DNA of 64,000 nucleotides from Mycolicibacterium iranicum (GCF_002101705.1 NZ_LQPC01000065.1:62001-126000), one strand, 5' to 3'. Positions 33,970 through 42,045 are shown, counted from the stretch's first letter. A program made the numbers and translations. Notes: a model not told the origin generated them from the letters alone.

Positions 33970-34571
33970 TGACAACGAATACCGCCGATCTGGCAACGGA
34001 TCTGATCGCCCGCTACGCAAAGCTGCCGACGGCCAACGTGGCCGATGCGATGGATCGGTTGGGCGCCATGGATTCCCGCATCAAGCCGGTCTGGTCCGGC
34101 GCCACCCTGGCCGGCCGGGCCTACACCGTGTGGACGCGTGCCGGTGATAACAAGGTTCTGCACGAGGCGCTGCGCCTCGCAGCGCCCGGGGACGTTCTCG
34201 TGGTCAACGGTGAAAGCGACGAAAGCCGGGCACTGCTCGGCGAGCTGATGGGCGAGCGCGCCAAGGTAAATGGGCTTGCGGGATTCGTGGTGGATGGCGC
34301 GATCCGCGACGCGGAGGTCCTCGGCGAGATCGCGATGCCCGTGTTCGCGCGCGCTGTGACACCCGCCGGACCGTTCAAGCACGGCCCCGGCAAGCTCGGC
34401 ACGACCGTGGCCGTCGGTGGAGTCGCGGTAGCGCCGGGCGATGTGGTCCTCGGTGATTCAGACGGCGTGGTCGTCGTGCCGCAGGCCGACGCCGAGCGAG
34501 TGCTGATCGCCGCCGAAGCGAAGTTCGCGGACGAGACCGCGCGCCGCGCCGACATCAAGGCCGGACGCTGA
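33969..34571 (+). CDS. RraA-like aldolase (HMG/CHA aldolase type)
   Basis: 200 residues. Class II pyruvate-aldolase fold related to 4-hydroxy-4-methyl-2-oxoglutarate/4-carboxy-4-hydroxy-2-oxoadipate aldolases. GFVVDGAIRDAEVLGEI contains the catalytic G-x-x-R-D pair (metal-binding Asp, substrate-binding Arg), and ANVADAMDRLG, GDVLVVNGESDE and GDSDGVVVVPQ are conserved. It would cleave a 4-hydroxy-2-oxo-dicarboxylate to pyruvate and a second acid. The operon context (importer plus dehydrogenase) supports a catabolic enzyme rather than the RNase E inhibitor RraA. Translationally coupled to tctC (start/stop overlap of one base). Confidence 0.85.
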   Translation: MTTNTADLATDLIARYAKLPTANVADAMDRLGAMDSRIKPVWSGATLAGRAYTVWTRAGDNKVLHEALRLAAPGDVLVVNGESDESRALLGELMGERAKVNGLAGFVVDGAIRDAEVLGEIAMPVFARAVTPAGPFKHGPGKLGTTVAVGGVAVAPGDVVLGDSDGVVVVPQADAERVLIAAEAKFADETARRADIKAGR

Positions 34572-35404
34572 TGTCAGACGCGGGAAGTACGTCTTTGCGG
34601 TGCGCAGTCATCGGGCTGGGCGAGGCGGGCGGCAAGTACGCTGCGGCCCTGGTGCACAACGGGCACGCCGTGGTGGGATTCGATCCCGGACCGACGGAGA
34701 CGCCTTCGGGAGTGAGCCGCACCGCAACTGCCGCCGAGGCCGCTGACGGCGCCGACGTCATACTCGTCCTCACGGCGGCCAAAGTGTCACGGCCCGTGGC
34801 CGAGTCGGTACTCACGGCCCTCAAGCCGGGATGCTGCTACGCAGACTTCACCTCCTCGTCACCGTCGACGATGCGGGAGGTCGGCGAACTGACAGAACGT
34901 GCAGGGGCAAGGTTCTGCGATGTCGCCATCCTGGGGCCGGTCTCGTGGCACGGCGCCAAGACACCCCTGATGCTGGCAGGCGCCGGTAGCTCACTGATCT
35001 CGCAGTTGGCCGACGAGTGGGGCGCACCGAACGAAACCGTCGATGGCGCACCAGGTTCGGCGATGGCCCACAAGCTGTTGCGCAGCGTGCTGATGAAGGG
35101 TCTTGCCGGCGTGGTCACCGAGGCGGTGACCGCAGGGGCCGCCGCCGGATACGAACAGTGGATTCGCGACCAGATCGCCGCGCAGCTGGCGGGCGACGGT
35201 CACGCAGTCGTCGATCGGCTGCTCACCGGTACCCGCACCCACGCCGAGCGTCGTTCACACGAAATGCACGACACTGCACAGTATCTCGCCGATCTCGGTG
35301 TTCCGTCGGAGTTGACCCAGGCAACTGAGACCGCCTTGAAGCGCATCGCCGGCGAGCAGCGATCGAGTGAGCACTGCGCGATCGACAGTACTGCCGATCG
35401 GTAA
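34571..35404 (+). CDS. NAD(P)-dependent 6-phosphogluconate dehydrogenase-like oxidoreductase (DUF1932)
   Basis: 277 residues. The N-terminal Rossmann fold has VIGLGEAGGKYAAAL (residues 13-27) and FDPGPTETPSG; the C-terminal helical part from about 190 (AHKLLRSVLMKGLAGVVTEAV onwards) resembles DUF1932. It likely oxidises a 3-hydroxyacid imported by the TctABC system before or after the aldolase step. Lys in GSAMAHKLLRS could be the catalytic one. Start overlaps the aldolase stop by one base; last gene of a five-gene operon. Confidence 0.82.
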   Translation: MSDAGSTSLRCAVIGLGEAGGKYAAALVHNGHAVVGFDPGPTETPSGVSRTATAAEAADGADVILVLTAAKVSRPVAESVLTALKPGCCYADFTSSSPSTMREVGELTERAGARFCDVAILGPVSWHGAKTPLMLAGAGSSLISQLADEWGAPNETVDGAPGSAMAHKLLRSVLMKGLAGVVTEAVTAGAAAGYEQWIRDQIAAQLAGDGHAVVDRLLTGTRTHAERRSHEMHDTAQYLADLGVPSELTQATETALKRIAGEQRSSEHCAIDSTADR

Positions 35405-35480
35405 CGTGCTCGCCCATGGCTAATTCAGCAGATCCTGAGGTGGGCATGCAGAGCTGGCGAGTGGATCCGACCGGGAGACG

Positions 35481-35693
35481 TTGATCTTGACTGGAGCGAA
35501 CTCACCGAACCGGACGAACTACAGCGAGGTGATCGAGCAGCTCGGTCAGGCGGTGGCCAAGGTGCACTGCGTCAGCGACACCGACAGCGATCAGTCGCTC
35601 GTCGACTTCCGGACAGAGGTCGCGATCGTGGCAGTCATCGGTGACCACGAGGACGAATTCATCACCGACATTGTCGAGTTCGCTTTGCCTTAA
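35481..35693 (+). CDS. hypothetical protein
   Basis: 70 residues from TTG 35481 with GGGAG upstream (a second TTG is at 35487). The sequence NYSEVIEQLGQAVAKVHCVSD then LVDFRTEVAIVAVIGDHEDEFITDIVEF is acidic and has no signal or membrane region. I do not recognise the family; it reads like a small soluble domain rather than a shadow of another gene, because no strong alternative frame exists here. Confidence 0.45.
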   Translation: MILTGANSPNRTNYSEVIEQLGQAVAKVHCVSDTDSDQSLVDFRTEVAIVAVIGDHEDEFITDIVEFALP

Positions 35694-35913
35694 GCCTCCA
35701 CGGTGCGCGACGACCACCGCCACTTCGTCGAGGCGTTCAGGGGAGGCCGGATCCCGGGCGTCTCTGCGACATGAGCGATCCAGGGCCGTCCCGCCAGTGG
35801 TGACCTAACTCTGACGAACCTCATGGGCTGTGGTGCTAGATGTTTACCGGACTACCGAGCGTGGGACTGTGTACACAAACTAGTGAGCAGGAGCTACCCA
35901 TGGCGGTAAGGAC
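35694..35913. other. gene-free stretch with possible promoter
   Basis: 220 bases between the 70-residue hypothetical and the small membrane protein. GTTT (35842) followed after 17 bases by GGGACT loosely resembles a mycobacterial SigF promoter (GGTTT-N15-17-GGGTAT), which would suit a stress-related downstream gene; the match is weak. Nothing else is recognisable. Confidence 0.3.
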
Positions 35914-36168
35914 GTGACAGCGCTTCCCCCCGACCCTGATCCCAGCGAAGCCACCGGGCTGTCCGAAGGCGGGAGCGTGCAACCCGGCGACACCCCACCG
36001 GATTCAGGCTCGCTGTCCGCGTCCGCGAACAAGGATCCCGTGCCGGTGCGGCGCTTCACGCCGGTAGCGATGGCGGGCATGGTCGGGATTGGACTCCTGT
36101 TCGTCCTCTTCCTCACGGTCGCCGTGATCTACGCCTTGCAGGTGTTCGGACTGATGGACCGGTGGTGA
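35914..36168 (+). CDS. DUF6480-like small membrane protein
   Basis: 84 residues from GTG 35914. The N-terminal half PDPDPSEATGLSEGGSVQPGDTPPDSGS is the Pro/Gly-rich pattern I associate with DUF6480 in actinobacteria, followed by one membrane span (VAMAGMVGIGLLFVLFLTVAVIYAL) and a short exposed tail. It probably faces the cytoplasm with its N-terminus. Function unknown; related genes are commonly stress-linked. Stands alone with its own promoter and a hairpin after it. Confidence 0.7.
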   Translation: MTALPPDPDPSEATGLSEGGSVQPGDTPPDSGSLSASANKDPVPVRRFTPVAMAGMVGIGLLFVLFLTVAVIYALQVFGLMDRW

Positions 36169-36182
36169 ACTGGCGGGAGATG

Positions 36183-36234
36183 GCGTGGCGACCTCGACGG
36201 TCACTCGATCTCCGCCCGTCCGGCGTCGCCACGC
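36183..36234 (+). terminator. GC-rich hairpin after DUF6480 gene
   Basis: GCGTGGCGAC (36183-36192) and GTCGCCACGC (36225-36234) are perfect 10-base complements, starting 15 bases after the stop of the small membrane protein. The 32-base loop is long for a simple terminator, so it may also be a transposon-end or operator remnant; mobile debris follows shortly downstream. Confidence 0.45.
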
Positions 36235-36403
36235 TGCAAGGCGTTCTCACCAAAGTGGCGGGCGCATTTTTCTCATTTTGATGGCGGACTTTTCGAACCC
36301 ACGCCAGTTTAGTTTGGCGAGCTTGCCGTGTCGGCAGCGGTCGAATCCTGAGCACCTGCTCCGGGTTAATTTCTAGAGACGGTCGCAACACTTCTCGAGA
36401 TTC

Positions 36404-36739
36404 TTGAGGTTGTGTTGGCATCGTCGCGCGGGTGAAGAAGAGCTTGGGCGTCGTCCACTGTCGGCCAAACGTCATCGGTTCATGGTGTTGTGCGCCAGGA
36501 GGTTTAGCCTACGGGCCGCGGCCCGTGAAGTCGGTGTTCCCCGGTCTGCGGTGACGAACTGGACTCGCGGCTACAAGGTTGTCCGCAGCGGTGTCGAAGT
36601 CCCGCCGCTGGATCGGCTCGAGCACTCAATCTCCGCTCACCGGGTCGTTGAGCCCCCCACTCTTGCGGTGTCACGGCACCGTCGTAGGTCATCGTCCTCA
36701 TCGGTGGCGCGCCAATTCGTCACGTCTGCTATTTTCTAA
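36404..36739 (+). pseudogene. degenerate IS30-family transposase N-terminus
   Basis: The readable part GRRPLSAKRHRFMVL, RFSLRAAAREVGVPRSAVTNWTRGYKVVRSGV and PPLDRL (about 36446-36645) is the N-terminal HTH of IS30-family transposases. The following 'ISARYLSQDER' region has decayed (SISAHRVVEPPTLAV) and no DDE catalytic domain is found in any frame before the next gene at 36745. It is therefore a truncated remnant. The stretch 36169-36403 before it holds only a hairpin and no gene; terminal inverted repeats were not identified. Confidence 0.65.
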
Positions 36740-36744
36740 AAATT

Positions 36745-37572
36745 GTGAAAGTTACTGCAAGGCTGGCCAACCGTGGCGCGGTGATCGCGTTCGGCGACAG
36801 CGGCGGTGGGGGCGTGCCGGTGGTACTGACCCACGGCGCCGGCGTCGACCATTCGATCTTCGAGTTCCAGACTGCGACCCTGGTGCAGCGGGGCTTCCGC
36901 GTCATCGTCTGGGATTTACGGGGGCACGGCTCTTCGACGCTCCACGACAGCATGCCTTTCACGGGTTCCGACGCGCTGGCCGACCTGGAGGCGTTGCTCG
37001 ACGAGTGCAACGTCAGCCGAGCTGTCTTGGTAGGACATTCGCTCGGTGGAAATCTCACGCAGGCTTTCGCCCGCAATCATCCCGAACGTGTCAGCGCCGC
37101 CATCATCATCGATTCAACCTGGAACACCGGCGCTCTCACCCAATTCGAGCGTTTCATGCTGCGACTAGCCGCGCCGTCTTTGTCCCTTATCCCAGCTCGA
37201 CGCCTGCCCGGCGTTCTCGCCCGCGCATCAGCAGTGACCCCCGCGGCGGTCGCGCGTGCCGAGAGAGTCTTTGCCCGAATGTCAAAACGCAGATTCATCG
37301 AGGTATGGCGCGCAACAACGGCGTTCATCGACCCTGACCCGCAGCGGCGGTTCCCGTTACCGCTCGCGCTTATTCGCGGGGCCGAGGATCGCACGGGTAA
37401 CATCCGTGACGCTATGTCCCGCTGGGCCGCGGCTGACGGGGCCGCCGACTATGTGATTCCCCACGCCGGGCATCTCGTCACCTGGGATGCACCCGAGGAA
37501 TCATCACGCGTCCTGATCCGCATCCTCGAGGACTGGTGCAGCAACCTCCCCCGGAGTGGTCGGCCATCGTGA
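36745..37572 (+). CDS. alpha/beta hydrolase
   Basis: 275 residues from GTG 36745. Fold landmarks: VPVVLTHGAGVDHSIFEFQ (oxyanion region), VIVWDLRGHGSS, nucleophile Ser in LVGHSLGGNLTQAF (about residues 92-105), Asp probably in LIRGAEDRTGN and His in VIPHAGHLVTWDAPEE. No signal peptide, so cytoplasmic. Substrate unknown. It overlaps the following regulator gene by 4 bases, so the two form a unit immediately after the transposase remnant; the coding sequence and codon use look normal for the genome. Confidence 0.88.
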   Translation: MKVTARLANRGAVIAFGDSGGGGVPVVLTHGAGVDHSIFEFQTATLVQRGFRVIVWDLRGHGSSTLHDSMPFTGSDALADLEALLDECNVSRAVLVGHSLGGNLTQAFARNHPERVSAAIIIDSTWNTGALTQFERFMLRLAAPSLSLIPARRLPGVLARASAVTPAAVARAERVFARMSKRRFIEVWRATTAFIDPDPQRRFPLPLALIRGAEDRTGNIRDAMSRWAAADGAADYVIPHAGHLVTWDAPEESSRVLIRILEDWCSNLPRSGRPS

Positions 37573-38009
37573 TCACGAACGAGCAGGAGCACTTCATCAA
37601 CACGATGGGCGACACGCTCGCGACGTGGCGCCTTCCTCGCAGCACCGGACGAGTTTACGGGTACCTGCTACTGCGCGGAGATGCATCCAGCACCGAAGAG
37701 CTTTGCAGCAGACTCCATCTCAGCGCAGGAGCAGTCAGCACCGCCACCCGAGAACTGGTCTCGTGGGGGCTGGCCCGCACTCTGCCACAAGCCGGCAGTA
37801 GACGACTGCTCATCGAAGCAGCAGGCGGGTTCGAACAACTTCTCGCGGCTAGCCACGAACGCACCCGCACGTTCATCCGAACCCTCCGCGCCGCAGAAGC
37901 TCTGACTGAAAATGCTGCTGCAGCAACACGACTCCGCGATGTCACAGCATTGTTCACCGCGTACGTCGACGCAGCAGAGCACACGCTCGAGGACTATCGG
38001 AGCAGGTGA
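37569..38009 (+). CDS. GbsR/MarR-family regulator
   Basis: 146 residues from GTG 37569, coupled to the hydrolase (GTGA overlap). A winged-helix domain similar to GbsR: INTMGDTLATWRLPRSTGRVYGYLLL, ASSTEELCSRLHLSAGAVSTATRELVSWGLARTLPQAGSRRLLIEA (in part), and a helical C-terminus for dimerisation. It probably represses its own operon in the absence of the hydrolase substrate or a related compound. No clear operator seen. Confidence 0.85.
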   Translation: MITNEQEHFINTMGDTLATWRLPRSTGRVYGYLLLRGDASSTEELCSRLHLSAGAVSTATRELVSWGLARTLPQAGSRRLLIEAAGGFEQLLAASHERTRTFIRTLRAAEALTENAAAATRLRDVTALFTAYVDAAEHTLEDYRSR

Positions 38010-38194
38010 CGGCGCAGCTACTGATAGCAAATGGCACAAGGCAGGGAATTGACACTGACGTCACATCATTCAAGGGTTGGGCCGGCAGGACACGGGCCCT
38101 CGGGCTCTTAGACGCCACGGTAGCCCGCGTGTGAGAAAAGAGCCGCTGGACTCCAGCCCCGCGGCGAATCCGCCGAAGGGCTCGTATCGAAAGG

Positions 38195-38743
38195 ATGGCC
38201 GGCGTGAAGGAGAATTTTGCGGAAGTTCTTGCAGTCGGCGGGAAGTCGAATTCACTGGGCAGGGCGGGTGAAGTTGTCGACGCTGTGCTGGGTGATCGCT
38301 CGCGCCTGGAAGAGCTGTATCTCTGCGCCTTCCACGACAACCCATGGATACGGATGCGAGCTATCGACGCTGTCGAGAAGGTCTGCAGACAGCATCCAGA
38401 TTGGCTTGTGCCCTTCATCGACAGAATGCAGGATGAGCTGGCATCCTGCGAACAAGCCTCGATCCGCTGGCATTTGGCGCAAATATTGGCGCAGGTGGAC
38501 CTCACCAGTAGGCAGAAGTCCAACGCGATCACGTGGCTGCAGCGTCAGCTCGATGACACTGACGTCGATTGGATTGTTGCGGTGAATTCAATGAAGGCGT
38601 TGACCCATTTCGTCAAGGACGGTTCCGTGCCGTCGGCGAGCGTCACAACGGTCCTGGAGCGTCAACGCGGACACAAATCGAAAAGCGTTGTCAGAAATGC
38701 GGAGAAGCTCCTTGCTGATCTCGCGAGCGCAGGGCCTCCCTGA
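38195..38743 (+). CDS. HEAT-repeat-like hypothetical protein
   Basis: 182 residues; start ATG 38195 (or GTG 38204, which has a better-placed AAAGG). The middle part reads as helical repeats: WIRMRAIDAVEKVCRQHPDWLVPFIDRM, SIRWHLAQILAQVD, WIVAVNSMKALTHFVKDG, SKSVVRNAEKLLADL, the style of HEAT/DNA-alkylation-repair-like proteins that bind partner proteins or DNA. No catalytic motif is visible. It stands alone, between the GbsR gene and the lysE region, within a stretch rich in decayed DNA. Confidence 0.6.
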   Translation: MAGVKENFAEVLAVGGKSNSLGRAGEVVDAVLGDRSRLEELYLCAFHDNPWIRMRAIDAVEKVCRQHPDWLVPFIDRMQDELASCEQASIRWHLAQILAQVDLTSRQKSNAITWLQRQLDDTDVDWIVAVNSMKALTHFVKDGSVPSASVTTVLERQRGHKSKSVVRNAEKLLADLASAGPP

Positions 38744-38855
38744 AGCCGCCCCTCCCGCGCTGGCCGCCGAGCAGTCGGGGAAGTGGTGCCTCGGGATCGG
38801 ACGCCACCTCATGACGACAATGAGTCGATCGAATGGTGCTGCGACGGCACGAAGT

Positions 38856-39044
38856 TCAGGAGCTAGGCGTTCCCACTGCCAGGTGCCGCTCAGCGGCGCG
38901 GGCAGCGTCGCCGAGGTGGAGGCCAATCGCTTTTGCCGCGTAAGTCGCCGCGTGCGCGGCGTGGTCGAGCATGTGGGCCACGGCGGCGGCCTCGCCGGCC
39001 GCTCGTGCTGCGGCAGGCGGTGATCGAAGGACGTGACGGATCAT
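38856..39044 (-). pseudogene. C-terminal fragment of an Imm-5-like immunity protein
   Basis: 62 codons read ARAAGEAAAVAHMLDHAAHAATYAAKAIGLH and then LGDAARAAERHLAV, which matches the C-terminal helices of the Imm-5-type 'putative immunity protein' as I remember it. The N-terminal two thirds are missing: upstream codons are unrelated. It would be a relic of a toxin-immunity or mobile cassette. The rest of 38744-39178 (435 bases) contains no gene I can support, only the lysE promoter region. Confidence 0.4.
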
Positions 39045-39178
39045 CCGCCATCACGCCGCCCCACCTGTGCCAATCCCGAACTCGTGTCGTGCCGACTTCG
39101 CAGTCGCTTAAGCATTGCTAATTCATCAATAGGATCTTTAGCTGTACTGATCCGAAGGACACCCCTAGCGTCGTTGGC

Positions 39179-39787
39179 GTGAACACCGCCTACGTCGTCG
39201 TGCTCAGCGGCTTCGCCACGACGATGGCGCTCATCGCCGCCATCGGCGCCCAGAACGCCTTCGTCCTGCGTCAGGGAATCCGCGGTGAACACGTGCTGCC
39301 CGTTGTCGCGGTCTGCACGGTGTCCGATCTGCTGTTGATCGCCGCCGGCATCGCGGGCTTCGGCGCGCTCATCGCCGCGCACCCCGACATCGTCACCGTC
39401 ACGACGTACGCCGGCGCGGCATTTCTGATCGGCTACGGACTGCTGGCGGCCCGTCGCGCCGTCAAACCCGGCACCCTGACCCCCGCCGACGCCGCACCCG
39501 CGCGGCTGGGGGCCGTCCTCGCCACCTGCCTGGCGCTGACGTTTCTCAACCCGCACGTCTACCTCGACACCGTGATCCTGCTCGGCGCGCTCGCCAATGA
39601 ACATCAGGACAGCAAATGGCTGTTCGGCATCGGCGCGGTCACCGCGAGCGCCGTGTGGTTCACCGCCCTCGGTTTCGGGGCCAAGCGCCTCGGCCACCTC
39701 TTCGCCTCGCCGCGGACCTGGCGCATCCTCGACGCGGTCATCGCCCTCACGATGATCGGACTGGCCATCTCGCTCATCCTGCGCTGA
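39179..39787 (+). CDS. lysE: LysE/ArgO-type basic amino-acid exporter
   Basis: 202 residues from GTG 39179, about six membrane spans. ALIAAIGAQNAFVLRQGIRGEHVLPVVAVCTVSDLLLIAAGIAG (in part) is the LysE signature; FLNPHVYLDTVILLGALA is the second conserved segment. It exports lysine or arginine when internal levels are high and is normally controlled by LysG. Here lysG is 16.5 kb to the left. The upstream 80 bases contain TTGCTAATTCATCAA, similar to an A/T patch upstream of lysG and perhaps the LysG site. Confidence 0.92.
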   Translation: MNTAYVVVLSGFATTMALIAAIGAQNAFVLRQGIRGEHVLPVVAVCTVSDLLLIAAGIAGFGALIAAHPDIVTVTTYAGAAFLIGYGLLAARRAVKPGTLTPADAAPARLGAVLATCLALTFLNPHVYLDTVILLGALANEHQDSKWLFGIGAVTASAVWFTALGFGAKRLGHLFASPRTWRILDAVIALTMIGLAISLILR

Positions 39788-39852
39788 CCACTCCCCGAGG
39801 TCCTCTGCCCGATAAGTGTCGCGATGTAACGGAAGGCACTAGCCTCGTCGAT

Positions 39853-40377
39853 GTGACTGTCGTGCACCTCGTCAAGCTCGCCGCAGTAAATGCGCTCATC
39901 GGTGGAGCCGCTCTGGCCGCCGCAACGCAGGCCGGCGCGCAGCCGGCGGTGCCGTTCGACCCGCCCCCGCCGCCGCCCGCCGCGGCACCGGCGCAGCCTC
40001 AGACCCCGGTGTTCCAGTACATCCCCATCGCCGAGGGCGCCGCTCCCGGCTCCCCCGGCGCTGCCCCGTCCGGGCCCGTCGCGCCCCCCGCTCCACCGCC
40101 GGCCGGCGCCCCCTATATCCCGCCGGTGCCGAACGCGAACTTCGGCAACACCGGTCAATTCGACTTCCTGCGCGACCTGTGGAACATGCGGAACAATCCG
40201 GAGTTCATGCAGACCGTCGGCCCGGGTCAGATGGACCCCGCGACCTGGGTACCGCCCACGCCCTACGGCGATCCCGCCCTCGCACCGCCGCCGGCGGCGC
40301 CCGGCTCGCCCCCGGTTCCCGCGTCGGCCCCGCCGCCGATCTGGCCGCCGGTACCGGTGCCCGCACCCGTCTCATAG
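39853..40377 (+). CDS. secreted Pro/Ala-rich hypothetical protein
   Basis: 174 residues from GTG 39853. Signal peptide VVHLVKLAAVNALIGGAALAAATQAGA; the mature protein is a proline/alanine-rich low-complexity region (FDPPPPPPAAAPAQPQTPVF, later PAPPPAGAPYIPPVP) with one short ordered-looking block NTGQFDFLRDLWNMRNNPEFMQTVGPG in the middle. It resembles mycobacterial cell-wall-associated Pro-rich secreted proteins; the ordered block suggests a binding motif. It ends 13 bases before the iron-siderophore lipoprotein, so co-transcription is likely. Confidence 0.75.
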   Translation: MTVVHLVKLAAVNALIGGAALAAATQAGAQPAVPFDPPPPPPAAAPAQPQTPVFQYIPIAEGAAPGSPGAAPSGPVAPPAPPPAGAPYIPPVPNANFGNTGQFDFLRDLWNMRNNPEFMQTVGPGQMDPATWVPPTPYGDPALAPPPAAPGSPPVPASAPPPIWPPVPVPAPVS

Positions 40378-40390
40378 TCAGTCTCCCGAT

Positions 40391-41344
40391 GTGAGCAGCT
40401 CGGTTTCCCGCCGCCGTTTCCTCGGGATCGCGGCAGGCACCGCAGCCTTGCTGACCGCCTGTAGTCAGGACAAGCCCGGCGCGGTGGCCGACGACGGCTC
40501 CGTCACCGTCACCCATGCATTCGGTGAAACGCGGATTCCCGCGCCGCCCACGAAGGTCGTCAGCGCTGGTCTGACCGACGCCGACGACCTGCTCGCGCTC
40601 GGCGTCGTTCCGATCGCGGTGACGGATTGGTTCGGCGCCGAGCCGTTCGGGGTGTGGCCGTGGGCGCAACCCCGGCTGGGCAGCGCGCAACCCGCCGTGT
40701 TGTCGCTGGTCGACGGCATCCAAATCGACCAGATCACCGCGCTCTCCCCCGACCTCATCGTCGCCACCGACGCCGGCCTTGACGAGAAGACGTACAACCG
40801 GCTGTCAGCCATCGCGCCGACGATCGCCCAGACCGGCCGGGCCGCGTTCTTCGAGCCGTGGCGCGATCAGGCGAGCTCCATCGGCCAGGCGGTGTTCCGC
40901 CACGACGACATGCAGAAGCTCATTGCCGACATCGACGCCGAGTTCACCGGGGTCAAGGATGCCAATCCCCAGTTCTCCGGCAAGAAGGCGCTGCTGCTGG
41001 CTGGGACGCTGTTCGAAGACAGCGTGCAGATCAGCGGACCGGCCTGGCGTCACGAGTTCCTGACGCAGATGGGGCTGACGGTCGTCGAGACCGATGACGC
41101 GCTCATCCCCCGCGACAGGATCGCGGAGGTTTTGGACGAGGCCGACGTCCTCATCTGGACCACCGAGAACGATGCGGAACAGGCCGCGCTTCTCTCCGAC
41201 CCGACCATCGCAGCCCTGCGCGCCCCGCAGCGCCATGTGTTCACCGGCAAGGAGCTCACCGGCGCCATCGCCTACGCCTCTACGCTGTCGTATCCGGTGG
41301 TCGCCGACCGGCTACCGCCGATGCTGGCCGCAGCACTGAACTGA
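40391..41344 (+). CDS. fecB2: iron-siderophore-binding lipoprotein, FecB2-like
   Basis: 317 residues from GTG 40391. A Tat-type signal (SRRRFLG) and lipobox LTAC (Cys24) anchor it outside the membrane. The mature part is a two-lobed class III binding protein: VTVTHAFGETRIPAPPTKVV, ALGVVPIAVTDWFGAEPFGVWPW, ALSPDLIVATDAGL and a long helix joining the lobes. It captures ferric siderophore or haem for an ABC importer encoded elsewhere. Position before pxpB/pxpC agrees with Rv0265c (fecB2) as I recall the M. tuberculosis map. No iron box was found in front. Confidence 0.88.
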   Translation: MSSSVSRRRFLGIAAGTAALLTACSQDKPGAVADDGSVTVTHAFGETRIPAPPTKVVSAGLTDADDLLALGVVPIAVTDWFGAEPFGVWPWAQPRLGSAQPAVLSLVDGIQIDQITALSPDLIVATDAGLDEKTYNRLSAIAPTIAQTGRAAFFEPWRDQASSIGQAVFRHDDMQKLIADIDAEFTGVKDANPQFSGKKALLLAGTLFEDSVQISGPAWRHEFLTQMGLTVVETDDALIPRDRIAEVLDEADVLIWTTENDAEQAALLSDPTIAALRAPQRHVFTGKELTGAIAYASTLSYPVVADRLPPMLAAALN

Positions 41345-41358
41345 GGTCTAATGGGTCC

Positions 41359-42045
41359 GTGACTGACCCGACCGTCGACCAGAACGTCTCCTTTGCCCGC
41401 GTGGGGTCGTCCTACTATCCGGTCCTCGTCGCCGTGTTCACCGCCCTGGTGATCATCTCCAACCTCACGGCGACCAAGGGCGTCGAGTTCGGGCCGATCA
41501 TCACCGACGGCGGCTTCATCGTGTTCCCGCTGACCTACGTGATCGGCGACGTGCTCTCCGAGGTGTACGGGTTCAAGGCCGCGAGGCGGGCCATCTACAC
41601 CGGCTTCGCCATGAACATCCTTGCCGCCCTTGCGCTGTGGGTGACGATTTATCTTCCCGCCGCGGACTTCTACGAAAACCAGGAGCACTTCGAGAACATC
41701 GCGCACTCCTACACGGGGTTGATCATCGCCGGGCTGGCCGGGTTCATCGTCGGGCAGACGCTCAACGCGTGGTCGCTGGTGCTGATCAAGGAGCGCACCA
41801 AGGAGAAGCACCTGTGGGCTCGCCTGGTGGGGTCGACCTTCGTCGGGCAACTCGGTGACACCGTCGTGTTTTGCGCGATCGCGGCCGGCGTCATCGGCAT
41901 CACGTCGTTCGGCGACTTTGTCGTCTACACCGCTCAGGGGTGGCTGTACAAGACGGTCGTCGAGATCGCGCTGCTGCCGATCACCTACCGGGTGATCGCC
42001 TTCATCAAGCGCCGCGAACCGACCTATCAACCGGTCACCGTCTGA
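41359..42045 (+). CDS. VUT-family (YhhQ-like) queuosine-precursor transporter
   Basis: 228 residues from GTG 41359, six membrane spans. ATKGVEFGPIITDGGFIVFPLTYVIGDVLSEVYGFKAARR (in part) and RLVGSTFVGQLGDTVVFCAIA are the two family signatures. Members import the 7-deazaguanine precursors of queuosine (preQ0/preQ1) or have a related vitamin-uptake role. Transporter lies 14 bases after fecB2, possibly one transcript. Substrate is inferred from the family only. Confidence 0.88.
   Translation: MTDPTVDQNVSFARVGSSYYPVLVAVFTALVIISNLTATKGVEFGPIITDGGFIVFPLTYVIGDVLSEVYGFKAARRAIYTGFAMNILAALALWVTIYLPAADFYENQEHFENIAHSYTGLIIAGLAGFIVGQTLNAWSLVLIKERTKEKHLWARLVGSTFVGQLGDTVVFCAIAAGVIGITSFGDFVVYTAQGWLYKTVVEIALLPITYRVIAFIKRREPTYQPVTV

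Noticed and set aside
35416..35484. 22-codon ORF ending on the next start as a leader peptide
   Set aside because: Short, no Shine-Dalgarno and no regulatory residues; a chance ORF cannot be excluded.
35861..35880. GGGACT...CAC near 35863 as a DosR (dormancy) box
   Set aside because: Only the first half matches the TTSGGGACTWWAGTCCCSAA pattern; the second half is absent.
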